Numbered from the stretch's first letter, positions 16,601 to 26,012 are shown. The stretch is DNA of 64,000 nucleotides from JBAZWV01 sp041660225 (GCA_041660225.1 JBAZWV010000002.1:314735-378734), one strand, 5' to 3'. The notes: generated from the sequence alone by a model not told the origin. A program made the numbers and translations.

Positions 16601-17638
16601 GTTGTTGCGGTTGATGACGCGGCGATACAAATCGTTCAAGTCGGAGGTCGCAAAGCGTCCGCCATCGAGTGCCACCATCGGACGGAGGTCCGGCGGGATC
16701 ACGGGGAGCGCTTTCAAGATCATCCAATGCGGTTGGATCTTCTGATTGGAGAGCGACTTCAAGAGCTTGAGGCGGCGAATGATACGATCTTTCTTGGCTT
16801 CGGATGCATCAACGTGTTCTGCCTGAAGAGCCGCGATCGTTGCATCGACATCGATCTTCTTGAGCAACTCATCGATGGCTTCGGCGCCGATCTTCGCTTC
16901 GAAGACGTGACCGTATTTGAGCGACAGTTCGTGGTATTCGTTTTCGGAGATGATCTTGAGCGGTTTGAGTTCTTTCAATTCCTTTTCCGCGATCAAATAA
17001 TCCTCTTCGAGTTCTGTGAGCTTGCGCTCCTTGTTGCCCTGAAGAACATCGAGCTCCTTCTCGCCTTCCTTTGCTTCCTTGTCAGCGGTCTTGGAGTTGA
17101 TGCGCTCCATGTCGCGCTCGAATTCGGATTCGATCGCTTTGCGCTTGCCCTTGTATTCGGTGCGTACCTGTTCGATGACCTGTGCTTTCAACTCCTCGTT
17201 CACATCCGTGAGGATAAAGGACGCGAAGTACACGACCTTTTCCATCGCTTGGACGGAGAGATCAAGCACGGTGCCGAGACGGGACGGAACGCCACGAAGG
17301 AACCAGATGTGCGAAACCGGAGCAGCCAATTCGATGTGACCCATGCGCTCGCGGCGAACCAAGGAGTGCGTCACTTCGACGCCACACTTGTCACAAATGA
17401 TGCCCTTGTAGCGGATCTTTTTATATTTACCGCAGTAACATTCCCAGTCCTTGGACGGTCCGAAGATTTCTTCGGCGAACAGTCCGGACTTTTCCGGTTT
17501 CTGCGTGCGGTAGTTGATGGTTTCTGGCTTGGTGACTTCACCGTACGACCAGGCGCGGATGACTTCCGGCGACGCGAGCTTCAAGCGAATCGCATCGAAG
17601 TCCGTCGTCTTGATATTTTCCGTTTGGAAGAAAGACAT
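13688..17638 (-). CDS. rpoC: RNA polymerase beta' subunit
   Basis: The 1316-aa protein is the catalytic beta' subunit. The N-terminal zinc ribbon is CYCGKYKKIRYKGIICDKCG, the Mg-binding loop is NADFDGDQMAVHVPL, the bridge/trigger region includes TGQPVARPDKDIAWG and HTGGVAGSDITQGLPRVEEL, and the second zinc site includes LTCKLKYGLCQPCYGYD. An insertion of about 70 charged coiled-coil residues (about 160-230) lies in the N-terminal part. It is 17 bases after rpoB and ends at a strong palindromic terminator. Confidence 0.98.
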   Translation of the reverse strand: MSFFQTENIKTTDFDAIRLKLASPEVIRAWSYGEVTKPETINYRTQKPEKSGLFAEEIFGPSKDWECYCGKYKKIRYKGIICDKCGVEVTHSLVRRERMGHIELAAPVSHIWFLRGVPSRLGTVLDLSVQAMEKVVYFASFILTDVNEELKAQVIEQVRTEYKGKRKAIESEFERDMERINSKTADKEAKEGEKELDVLQGNKERKLTELEEDYLIAEKELKELKPLKIISENEYHELSLKYGHVFEAKIGAEAIDELLKKIDVDATIAALQAEHVDASEAKKDRIIRRLKLLKSLSNQKIQPHWMILKALPVIPPDLRPMVALDGGRFATSDLNDLYRRVINRNNRLKRLVELNAPEVITRNEKRMLQEAVDALIDNSARHSKTVIAATGKKRQLKSLADILKGKQGRFRQNLLGKRIDYSGRSVIVVGPTLEFHQCGLPKIMALELFRPFIISELIKRELVHNIRSANRFIEADNAEVWDILEVIAADSVVLLNRAPTLHRLGIQGFQPKLIEGKAIQIHPMVCPAFNADFDGDQMAVHVPLTMEAREEAKNLMLSSKNLLKPATGQPVARPDKDIAWGAYYMTTLVDAADGKIKTFGSADEAVFVYQLGKLDIREKIKARVFGDIMETNVGRILLNRLFPKEIGFRNETIGTKQLGDITRTCLEIRGFERTARFLDEVKNTGFHYITKSGFSYGMGDLPILDVKEAILEESNKKVELIEEQYKEGLLTKKERYTQIIKVWSDAKDRIQKASKESLDKTGTVFSMIDSGARGSVGQLTNVIGMKGLVANPAGDVIELPITSSLREGLDVLEYFISSHGTRKGLTDTALKTANAGYLTRRLVDVAQDVIITSEECGDTDGVILTHKECEEIGEPLLTRLLGRVTMKDIKDPETKKAIVKKGAVITEEHIRQLQKLTEPIDSAHVRSVLTCKLKYGLCQPCYGYDLAHNALVKMGTAVGIIAAQSIGEPGTQLTMRTFHTGGVAGSDITQGLPRVEELFEARPPKHKAVIADVAGKVKVIQGERRLIETPSGEKVLDTESGGKMIMIEHIAIQEDDYIMESTADKFQVKDGASVKEGEILIIRKAGAEVLAEHTGTAKVEGKRLTLVWEGPAVKEFPVPTGFQVFVKDNDEVQPGDQLTEGHLDLLQLFRVKGRDAVMRYLLREVLFIYASQGQKLNAKHIEIIVRQMFSRAYVKDAADTELLPGEVVEKLRAEQENDRVIGKGGAPAMLEDLFMGITKVSLTTESFLSAASFQETARVLINAAVTGKIDHLEGLKENVIIGRLIPAGTGFGTDHDAAAAKADAEDAALAADQQKV

Positions 17639-17655
17639 AGTAATTCGATGGTTCG

Positions 17656-21282
<3,627 letters not shown>

Positions 21283-21285
<3 letters not shown>

Positions 21286-21320
21286 GAAGACCCACTGGGC
21301 TGTTCGTCCCCAGTGGGTCT
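21283..21320 (-). promoter_or_regulatory. Hairpin in the rpoB leader
   Basis: AGACCCACTGGG (21288-21299) and CCCAGTGGGTCT (21309-21320) form a perfect 12-bp stem that can extend by CAC/GTG over the GTG at 21285. No U-tract follows, so it is more likely a translational or RNA-stability element than a terminator. Confidence 0.6.
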
Positions 21321-21355
21321 GTGTGCCTAATTACTGCAACCCATCATCGTGCGCG

Positions 21356-21384
21356 ATTGTGCCACGGTTTTTTGGGGTCGTCAA
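21356..21384 (-). promoter_or_regulatory. rpoBC promoter
   Basis: On the minus strand TTGACG (21384-21379), a 17-base spacer, and CACAAT (21361-21356). Start of transcription is expected near 21349. Confidence 0.65.
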
Positions 21385-21430
21385 GGACGGGGTGGGGAGG
21401 GGGAGAATATGGCCCTATATAGGTAGCAAG

Positions 21431-21487
21431 TTGGCTTTACAGCCAAAAAATGTAAAAACGGCTTAACAAAGCCATTTTTATTTTGCT
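21431..21487. terminator. Two adjacent hairpins with A/T runs between divergent promoters
   Basis: TTGGCT-TTA-CAGCCAA and GGCTT-AACAA-AGCC lie side by side, the second flanked by AAAAAC and ATTTTTATTTT. They can act as terminators in both directions and may insulate the rpoBC promoter from the promoter at 21519. The rest of 21385-21518 shows no gene. Confidence 0.5.
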
Positions 21488-21518
21488 AAGATTAGCCACG
21501 TTTTACGCCTTGCCCCTC

Positions 21519-21547
21519 TTGACAAAACCACCAATTTGTGGTATTGT
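21519..21547 (+). promoter_or_regulatory. Strong promoter of the orphan RNA/ORF block
   Basis: TTGACA (21519-21524), a 17-base spacer and TATTGT (21542-21547). The spacer contains ACCAC-CAATTT-GTGGT, a small inverted repeat that could be an operator. Confidence 0.75.
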
Positions 21548-21553
21548 ATCTGG

Positions 21554-21704
21554 TTCTGAAATGAGAACCGCTCATCCCAGAACGCCCAACCTTACAACCT
21601 AGACAGGCCCGATTGGAGAGAGTCGAGGCCGCTAAAGCGAAGAATAAACCCTTCATTTTAGCGACAGACCCCCGATCGGGACTCCAAAAAGAGTCCCCTT
21701 TTTT
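21554..21704 (+). ncRNA. Candidate ~150-nt non-coding RNA or attenuator leader
   Basis: It runs from just after the promoter to a perfect terminator (GGGACTC-CAAAAA-GAGTCCC plus CTTTTTT, ending 21704) and contains no ORF with a ribosome site. Internal pairings are GGTTC/GAACC (21552-21569), CCCGAT (21609-21614)/ATCGGG (21675-21680) and CGCTAAA/TTTAGCG. The 5' arm of the terminator can alternatively pair with GAGTC near 21620, which is how an attenuator would work. It could be a stand-alone RNA or the regulated leader of the nine ORFs downstream. It does not show the motifs of tmRNA, RNase P RNA or SRP RNA. Confidence 0.6.
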
Positions 21705-21722
21705 GTAGAAACGCTCGAAACA

Positions 21723-21880
21723 ATGGACGTGGAGGAGGAACCTTCGGCCGGACCCAACAGGGACCTCGGCCGAGTCGATCGCTCAAATCATGTGAAGCCG
21801 GATCCGTCTGGCATCACACGACAGTAGGCGCTCATGGAACGACTAATGCTTCGGCAACGGTCGTTCCCCTCTACATCCGT
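21723..21880 (+). ncRNA. Structured RNA element family A, copy 1 (158 nt)
   Basis: P1: ATGGACGTGGAGG (21723-21735) with CCTCTACATCCGT (21868-21880). P2 has the loop CCC-AACA-GGG. P3 is TGTGA/TCACA with an inner GGA-UCCG-UCU cap. P4 is GGAACGAC (21836-21843)/GTCGTTCC (21860-21867) with a C-UUCG-G loop and abuts P1. A 24-nt linker before P4 (ACGACAGTAGGCGCTCATGG...) is identical in copy 2. P1 contains a G-U pair in all copies, which fixes the plus strand as the RNA strand. It lies 42 bases before the 46-aa ORF. Confidence 0.7.
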
Positions 21881-21922
21881 CGTTTCTGACCGTTCCCAAC
21901 CATCTATCAAGGAGATTCTCAC

Positions 21923-22063
21923 ATGATCCAAGCCCGTCGTTCTTTCAACACTGTTTCCTCGTTCAATTTCGTTTCCGCTCGCGAAGACCTCAAGCAACTG
22001 CTCACGTTGGCAACGCCACTCGGCATCGCCATCGGAGCACTTCTGGGATTCGCGATTCACTGA
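21923..22063 (+). CDS. Small membrane protein (46 aa), first ORF of the orphan block
   Basis: ATG 21923 follows AAGGAGATTCTCAC, a near-perfect ribosome site. The product (MIQARRSFNTVSSFNFVSAR...) ends in a hydrophobic helix (LLTLATPLGIAIGALLGFAI) that could insert in the membrane. No family is recognised. The gene sits between copies 1 and 2 of RNA element A; the same AAGGAGATTC site precedes the next ORF. Confidence 0.65.
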   Translation: MIQARRSFNTVSSFNFVSAREDLKQLLTLATPLGIAIGALLGFAIH

Positions 22064-22096
22064 ACCGCGGAAACGCACTCTCTCGATCGCCGGCAG

Positions 22097-22153
22097 TCAC
22101 TCGACTCGCCGGCGTCCGATCCGAATCCATGATCACGATCGTGCATTCAGATC
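22097..22153 (+). other. Two hairpins between the 46-aa ORF and RNA element A copy 2
   Basis: CGCCGGC pairs with GCCGGCG (about 22099-22127). GTCCGATC (starting near 22128) then pairs with GATCGGAC (ending 22158) around an inner GAAT/ATTC stem and the palindrome CACGATCGTG. No ORF is present. Confidence 0.45.
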
Positions 22154-22172
22154 GGACATTCAAACGTCGGAA

Positions 22173-22333
22173 CGACAGATGTGGAGGAGGACCCCCGATC
22201 GGCCCCAATAGGGGCACCGCTCGGGACGGGAGCTGACATCATTTGGAACTGGTTTCGACTGGATCCAAACGACAGTAGGCGCTCATGGAACGGACAACGC
22301 TTCGGCCGCGTCCGCTCCCCTCTACATCTGTCG
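22173..22333 (+). ncRNA. Structured RNA element family A, copy 2 (161 nt)
   Basis: P1: CGACAGATGTGGAGG (22173-22187) with CCTCTACATCTGTCG (22319-22333), perfect apart from the conserved G-U. P2 has loop CCCC-AATA-GGGG. P3 is TTTGGA/TCCAAA with GGU-UUCG-ACU as its cap. P4 is GGAACGGAC/GTCCGCTCC around a C-UUCG-G loop, abutting P1. Compared with copy 1, the arms of P1, P2 and P3 change sequence but keep pairing. Confidence 0.72.
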
Positions 22334-22359
22334 ATCTGATCGTCGCAACACTTCATCCC

Positions 22360-22515
22360 CACCAATGTGGAGGAGCGCCACGCATGGACCCGAATACGGA
22401 CTCTCTGCGTGATTGAAACCGCATCTCATCGCGAGCCGGATCCGTCTGGCATGCCTTGAAAACACGGTTTCTCGGATACCTCAGGTTCGCCTGGATTATC
22501 CCCTCTACATTCGTG
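22360..22515 (+). ncRNA. Structured RNA element family A, copy 3 (156 nt)
   Basis: P1: CACCAATGTGGAGG (22360-22373) with CCTCTACATTCGTG (22502-22515). P2 is CACGCA/TGCGTG with loop CCG-AATA-CGG. P3 carries the same 16-nt GCCGGATCCGTCTGGC as copy 1. P4 is GGATA/TATCC with CAGG-UUCG-CCTG inside, again abutting P1. The linker before P4 is diverged. It starts 26 bases after copy 2, so copies 2 and 3 are in tandem ahead of the 129-aa ORF. Confidence 0.7.
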
Positions 22516-22589
22516 CGGATGAAATCTCGTTCATTCCACACACAACCACCACCCCATCGGAAGCGACACCCGCTTCCAAGGAGATTCCC

Positions 22590-22979
22590 ATGAGCAAGTC
22601 CGTCGCCCTCGCGATTTCCGTCATTTCGTTCACCGAAGAAGAGCTCGCTCTCGCCTGCAAGATACCGGAGATCGAAATTCAACGAATCAGCGGCGATTAC
22701 GTCGTTGGTACACGTATCTCCTACAACGAGGATGAATTTGCCGCCTTCTGCGACGACCTCGCCTGGCGCGACCCCGTCTTCTGCGAACGCTACGTAGCGA
22801 TCGAAAAGGACGAGGGTTCCCGCCGCTTCGCCACTCTCCGCGAATCCGATCCGTTCATCAACCTCACTGCCATCATGGCCGAGGACGATGACGATCAGCG
22901 CGACACTATCGAGCACATCGATGACGAGCAGTATCGCGAAACGATCCCAGTCGGTTTGCCGATGCAGCAAGCAGCCTAG
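22590..22979 (+). CDS. Unknown acidic protein (129 aa), orphan block ORF 2
   Basis: ATG 22590 follows AAGGAGATTCCC; an upstream extension to 22413 would cross RNA element A and is rejected. The product begins MSKSVALAISVISFTEEELA, has mixed alpha/beta character (YVVGTRISYNEDEFAAFCDD) and an acidic C-terminal stretch (AEDDDDQRDTIEHIDDEQY). No signal peptide or membrane helix and no family recognised. Its stop is followed directly by RNA element B copy 1. Confidence 0.7.
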   Translation: MSKSVALAISVISFTEEELALACKIPEIEIQRISGDYVVGTRISYNEDEFAAFCDDLAWRDPVFCERYVAIEKDEGSRRFATLRESDPFINLTAIMAEDDDDQRDTIEHIDDEQYRETIPVGLPMQQAA

Positions 22980-23045
22980 CTTCAGGGGAATGGTGGTTCG
23001 CACAACACTCGTTGGAAGATCGATCTGATCTTCCAACTGTCCCCC
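22980..23045 (+). ncRNA. Structured RNA element family B, copy 1
   Basis: Directly after the stop codon: CTTCAGGGGAATGGTGGTT, then CGCACAACACTC and the hairpin TTGGAAGATC/GATCTTCCAA. GGGGA near its start can pair with TCCCC at its end. The same order and 30 nt of near-identical sequence follow the next ORF (23556-23616) with a different hairpin sequence. The following 80 bases up to the next start show no further clear structure. Confidence 0.6.
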
Positions 23046-23126
23046 GGTTTCTGGATTCACTTGAATCAAGCAACAGGGCCGACAATCAATCGCACATTGC
23101 CGTACAACCACAACCACGAGGTGACC

Positions 23127-23555
23127 GTGAAACAAGAAAACGAAGACAAGCTCCTTCTCGCCGCAATCGAACGCGAAATGATCGCCGCCGAACGGAACAC
23201 CGACCCCGGTCTTCCGCCCGACGCCGCGGTTCCTGTCATGCTCGATTTCCTCTGCGACAACTTCAACTTCGACGACGGCACGCCGAAGGTCGTCCCCGGG
23301 GAGGTCGAGAACCACACGCTCGAGATCCGTCCGGAGGACATCCTCGAAGTCTCCGACATCGAAGACGATGACGAAGATCGGATCACGCATCCGCTCGCCC
23401 TCGCTCCCGCATCAACCCGCGCCGTGACCGAAGAGGTCAAGGACGTGGAACTCGACGAGCTGATGAAGCACGTCGAGAAGCGCATGGCCGGCAAGGTCTT
23501 CGTCGACGAAGACGAACCGATCACGATCGAGATCAAGGAGACCCGGGCGGCGTAG
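23127..23555 (+). CDS. Unknown acidic protein (142 aa), orphan block ORF 3
   Basis: GTG 23127 is preceded by ACGAGG at a good distance; the longer frame from TTG 23061 has no ribosome site. The product (MKQENEDKLLLAAIEREMIA...) starts with a helix, is strongly acidic in the middle (VSDIEDDDEDR) and ends with TIEIKETRAA. No domain recognised and no membrane segment. RNA element B copy 2 begins right after its stop, as for ORF 2. Confidence 0.65.
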   Translation: MKQENEDKLLLAAIEREMIAAERNTDPGLPPDAAVPVMLDFLCDNFNFDDGTPKVVPGEVENHTLEIRPEDILEVSDIEDDDEDRITHPLALAPASTRAVTEEVKDVELDELMKHVEKRMAGKVFVDEDEPITIEIKETRAA

Positions 23556-23710
23556 CTTCAAGGGAAGGTGGTTTGTACAACACTCTCGGGAACATCACTC
23601 GATGTTCCCGTTCCCGTTTCGGATCGCGATTCCTCGCGCTTCGAAACGGGGAAATGGGTTCCTCGGTCCGGACACAAGGGTAGATTGTTCTGCCCAACAC
23701 GTTCGGGCAG
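23556..23710 (+). ncRNA. Structured RNA element family B, copy 2, with two more hairpins
   Basis: CTTCAAGGGAAGGTGGTTTG, ACAACACTC and the hairpin CGGGAACATC/GATGTTCCCG repeat copy 1 with compensated arms; GGGAA also pairs with TTCCC. It continues into CCCGTTTCG/CGAAACGGG (23613-23650) and CTGCCC/GGGCAG (23690-23710). Confidence 0.6.
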
Positions 23711-23744
23711 TACACACAAAAACAACACCTGCCCTGGAGATCCC

Positions 23745-24080
23745 GTGGATCGAACAACCATCGAATTCCGCTTTGCGAGCCTCACGCACTCCCCCTGCAC
23801 GGACGACGTTCCCGGCGATAGTTTCTTCGCGGATCTCGTGAAGGATGGTCTGCAACATGCCGTCTGGGGAACGCAGCTCGAAGCTGCATTCCTTCGATAC
23901 GTGACGCGGACCTTCTACGCGAAGTTCCGCAGCCACCACGCGCGACCCTCATCCTCGCGATGTCCGCCCCCCTTGCTTCCGGCTCTGCTCGAAGAGATGT
24001 GGTTGCAACGCAAGGTGAACGCGTTCTCGATCGCGCCGCCGATCCAACTCGAAGACGACGATATCGAGATCGCCGCCTAA
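23745..24080 (+). CDS. Unknown protein (111 aa), orphan block ORF 4
   Basis: GTG 23745 follows TGGAGAT. The start of the longer frame (23568) lies inside RNA element B and is rejected. The product (MDRTTIEFRFASLTHSPCTD...) is predicted helical, with a helix around LQHAVWGTQLEAAFLRYVTR, a basic Ser/His-rich middle and an acidic end (LEDDDIEIAA). Nothing is recognised. Three hairpins in a row follow it. Confidence 0.6.
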   Translation: MDRTTIEFRFASLTHSPCTDDVPGDSFFADLVKDGLQHAVWGTQLEAAFLRYVTRTFYAKFRSHHARPSSSRCPPPLLPALLEEMWLQRKVNAFSIAPPIQLEDDDIEIAA

Positions 24081-24096
24081 CCGCTCTTTCACCTCG

Positions 24097-24191
24097 GACC
24101 GAAGCAGAAACCCTTTCTGCTTCGGTCTCCGATTCCGATCGTTGAATCTCTCTTCGACGATCGAAATCGGGGCAACCCGCTTGCGCAAGCG
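24097..24191 (+). other. Three consecutive hairpins
   Basis: GACCGAAGCAGAAA-CCC-TTTCTGCTTCGGTC (24097-24127, perfect 14 bp); CCGATTCCGATCGTTGAA with TTCGACGATCGAAATCGG (24129-24170, one mismatch and one G-U); and CGCTTGCGCAAGCG (24178-24191). None has a U-tract, so they are not standard terminators; they may space or protect mRNA segments. Confidence 0.6.
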
Positions 24192-24218
24192 TTTCGCGCA
24201 GGAAATACTGTCATCATC

Positions 24219-24392
24219 ATGGCCAAAAAACGCAGCCATCCCGTTTCTCCTCCCAAGGAAAAACGACTGATCCTCACGATCAAACGCGGAGACGTAAAGG
24301 TGCGAAAAGCCCTTCCGCCTCCCGTTCAGACGCATCGTTCCGCCAAAACTTATCGACGCAAACCGAAACACGGCACACGGAACGAGGAATAA
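24219..24392 (+). CDS. Small basic protein (57 aa), orphan block ORF 5
   Basis: ATG 24219 opens a frame rich in Lys and Arg (MAKKRSHPVSPPKEKRLILT..., 18 basic residues of 57), suggesting an RNA- or DNA-binding peptide. AGGA lies 14 bases upstream, a weak ribosome site. No domain is recognised. A 163-nt branched RNA element follows after 17 bases. Confidence 0.5.
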   Translation: MAKKRSHPVSPPKEKRLILTIKRGDVKVRKALPPPVQTHRSAKTYRRKPKHGTRNEE

Positions 24393-24409
24393 TCGTTCGT
24401 CCCTTTGTT

Positions 24410-24572
24410 CCGAGAGACATGGAGGCAGAAGCCCTGGTGTCACAACCGGGGTGAAGCCCAACCCTCCCCGTGCGGCTCCGGCGTACGCTGGACCCACATG
24501 CACGATGGAGAAGGCTTCTCGGTTCGCGGACGGCTCCTGCCTCACCGCGAGCTTCGCCTCCAGCTCTCTCGG
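24410..24572 (+). ncRNA. Branched RNA element, possibly a divergent family A member (163 nt)
   Basis: CCGAGAGACATGGAGGC (24410-24426) pairs with GCCTCCAGCTCTCTCGG (24556-24572) at 15 of 17 positions. Inside are CCCTGGT-GTCACA-ACCGGGG, CGTGC/GCACG, GAGAA/TTCTC and TCGCGG/CCGCGA. Its size and GGAGG/CCTCC closing stem resemble family A, but the inner loops differ. It precedes ORF 6. Confidence 0.55.
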
Positions 24573-24616
24573 AATAACGACGGACGTTGTTCTTTAAACA
24601 AAGGAAAAATCAATTC

Positions 24617-24847
24617 ATGGGAAAACGTCACCGGGGATCCGTCACGGATCATCTCGCTCGGAACGCAACGATTGCGATCATCGGTTTCATCGTCGTTGGC
24701 TTCATCATCGAAAGCTGGTTGCTGGGGATCATTGTCCCCGTGATCTACCTGTGCGTGTATCAAGCGCTGATCTGGATGCACCCTCACGCTTCAAACGAGG
24801 ATATTCGTCCTCGTCGCACCCCTCTTTCACGAAAGGACCGAACATGA
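24617..24847 (+). CDS. Small two-helix membrane protein (76 aa), orphan block ORF 6
   Basis: ATG 24617 follows AAAGGA at 11 bases. The product has two membrane helices (ATIAIIGFIVVGFIIESW and LLGIIVPVIYLCVYQALIW) and a basic tail (RPRRTPLSRKDRT). No family recognised. It overlaps the next ORF by four bases (ATGA), so the two are coupled. Confidence 0.7.
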   Translation: MGKRHRGSVTDHLARNATIAIIGFIVVGFIIESWLLGIIVPVIYLCVYQALIWMHPHASNEDIRPRRTPLSRKDRT

Positions 24848-25203
24848 AAAAGAACGTCATTCGCTCCGTGAGCGGCTGCCGGAAACATGCGGACGGCACG
24901 TGGCGACAACGGTACATCGTCGATCTCGACAGCGCTCCGCTGGATGAAAAAGACGATGCAGATCGTTTTCTCGACAGCGTACGGGACCAGGAGTTCCTCG
25001 CAGAAGCCGCACGCGATGCGGAAAAAGCAGGTGCGCCCCTCACAGCCGAAAGCGTCCGTGAGTACAGTGTGCAACGGCGTGCAAAAGCGGACCTTCTCAA
25101 GGCACCGACCCTCGCGGACGACGTGGACGAAATTCGTTTCGTGGCCAAACCGCTACGAGATGCCATCGTCGACATCGTCAAAGACCGCGGCTCTCTGAAT
25201 TGA
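24844..25203 (+). CDS. Unknown protein (119 aa), orphan block ORF 7
   Basis: ATG 24844 overlaps the stop of the two-helix membrane protein. The product (MKKNVIRSVSGCRKHADGTW...) starts with a short beta segment, then is mostly charged helix (FLDSVRDQEFLAEAARDAEK). No family is recognised; coupling suggests it may work with ORF 6 at the membrane. A hairpin and a perfect 20-bp palindrome follow. Confidence 0.7.
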   Translation: MKKNVIRSVSGCRKHADGTWRQRYIVDLDSAPLDEKDDADRFLDSVRDQEFLAEAARDAEKAGAPLTAESVREYSVQRRAKADLLKAPTLADDVDEIRFVAKPLRDAIVDIVKDRGSLN

Positions 25204-25223
25204 TTCTCCTCTCGTAGGACGTT

Positions 25224-25285
25224 GGCGCTCATCCAGATTCTCGGATGAGCGCCTCCCCACTTTATGATCCGACACGTGTCGGATC
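25224..25285 (+). other. Hairpin and 20-bp perfect palindrome
   Basis: GGCGCTCATCC-AGATTCTC-GGATGAGCGCC (25224-25253) is a perfect 11-bp stem without a U-tract. GATCCGACACGTGTCGGATC (25266-25285) is a perfect palindrome that could be a DNA operator or a tight RNA stem. It lies 53 bases before ORF 8. Confidence 0.6.
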
Positions 25286-25338
25286 CCGAAGCGGGGAAGC
25301 GAACAACGCGACCCAACAAACAGAAAGGCGTACATTGC

Positions 25339-25749
25339 ATGGAACAACACGAAGAAATGATGTGGTTACGAAGCGTCGCACTCACTGAAGGAATCGAGGC
25401 CGCTCGGGCATTCATCCTCTTAGAGAAAGGCGACACGTATCTCGAACACGTCACCATCAAGCGGGATTTTCTGCTGGAATGCCAGTTCGAAAAACGGCGT
25501 GAGCTCTTCCGCGAACGGGACAAGCACCGTACGAAGCTGGAAGAGCTGCGTCGGGAGGATGAGCGGATCCACCGCGAAATCCAACCGCGTACGCGGACGC
25601 CAGGAGGACCGCCCTTCACGCTCAAGGATCTTCTGCCGATCTATCGGGCACAGCGTGAAACCAATATCATGCTTCAACAGATCGAATATCTGTTGAGCAG
25701 TCTCAACCGGGAGGAACAACGCATCAGAGACTACTTTTCATTCGTGTAA
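25339..25749 (+). CDS. Unknown coiled-coil protein (136 aa), orphan block ORF 8
   Basis: ATG 25339 follows AGAAAGG; the in-frame ATG at 25264 lies in the palindrome and is less likely. The product has helices with coiled-coil character (FEKRRELFRERDKHRTKLEE, IEYLLSSLNREEQRI) around a Pro/Arg hinge (PRTRTPGGPP). No family is recognised. An RNA-structured stretch of 260 bases follows. Confidence 0.7.
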   Translation: MEQHEEMMWLRSVALTEGIEAARAFILLEKGDTYLEHVTIKRDFLLECQFEKRRELFRERDKHRTKLEELRREDERIHREIQPRTRTPGGPPFTLKDLLPIYRAQRETNIMLQQIEYLLSSLNREEQRIRDYFSFV

Positions 25750-25755
25750 TACCTT

Positions 25756-25999
25756 GGGGAACAGGTGAGCATCTGTTCCCCGTCCCCCCTTTCGTCCCTG
25801 AAGTTCAGAGACGGAGCGGGGGGCGGACAATTCGGTCCGGTATCCTTTTCGTCAAAAGGTCACTCCTCGGCCAAAAAATACTCCACGGCTCTTGAGCAGT
25901 GGAGCGGGCCAGGTAACCCTTAACAACACAGAAAAGGATTCCCTCACACGTAGAGACGCACGTTCACAAATACACATCATGTGGATACCCATTCCACAG
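25756..25999 (+). other. Structured leader of ORF 9
   Basis: Hairpins in order: GGGGAACAG/CTGTTCCCC (25756-25781, perfect), a GTCCCCCC/GGGGGGC stem near 25783-25827 enclosing a small stem, CCTTTT-CGTC-AAAAGG, CTCCAC/GTGGAG, and TGTGGA-TACCCAT-TCCACA ending just before the ribosome site AGGAAGG of ORF 9. No coding frame with a start signal is present. Confidence 0.5.
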
Positions 26000-26012
26000 G
26001 AAGGCTTGTCAC

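Noticed and set aside
21723..22515. CRISPR array
   Set aside because: The repeated units are ~158 nt structured elements, not short identical repeats with spacers, and no cas genes are present.
22353..23390. 345-aa minus-strand frame across ORFs 2 and 3
   Set aside because: It crosses RNA element A and has no ribosome site; the plus-strand ORFs have Shine-Dalgarno sequences, and the G-U pairs of the RNA elements favour the plus strand.
24729..25625. 298-aa minus-strand frame, very Ser/Arg-rich
   Set aside because: Shadow of ORFs 6-8; composition is typical of reverse-frame translation.
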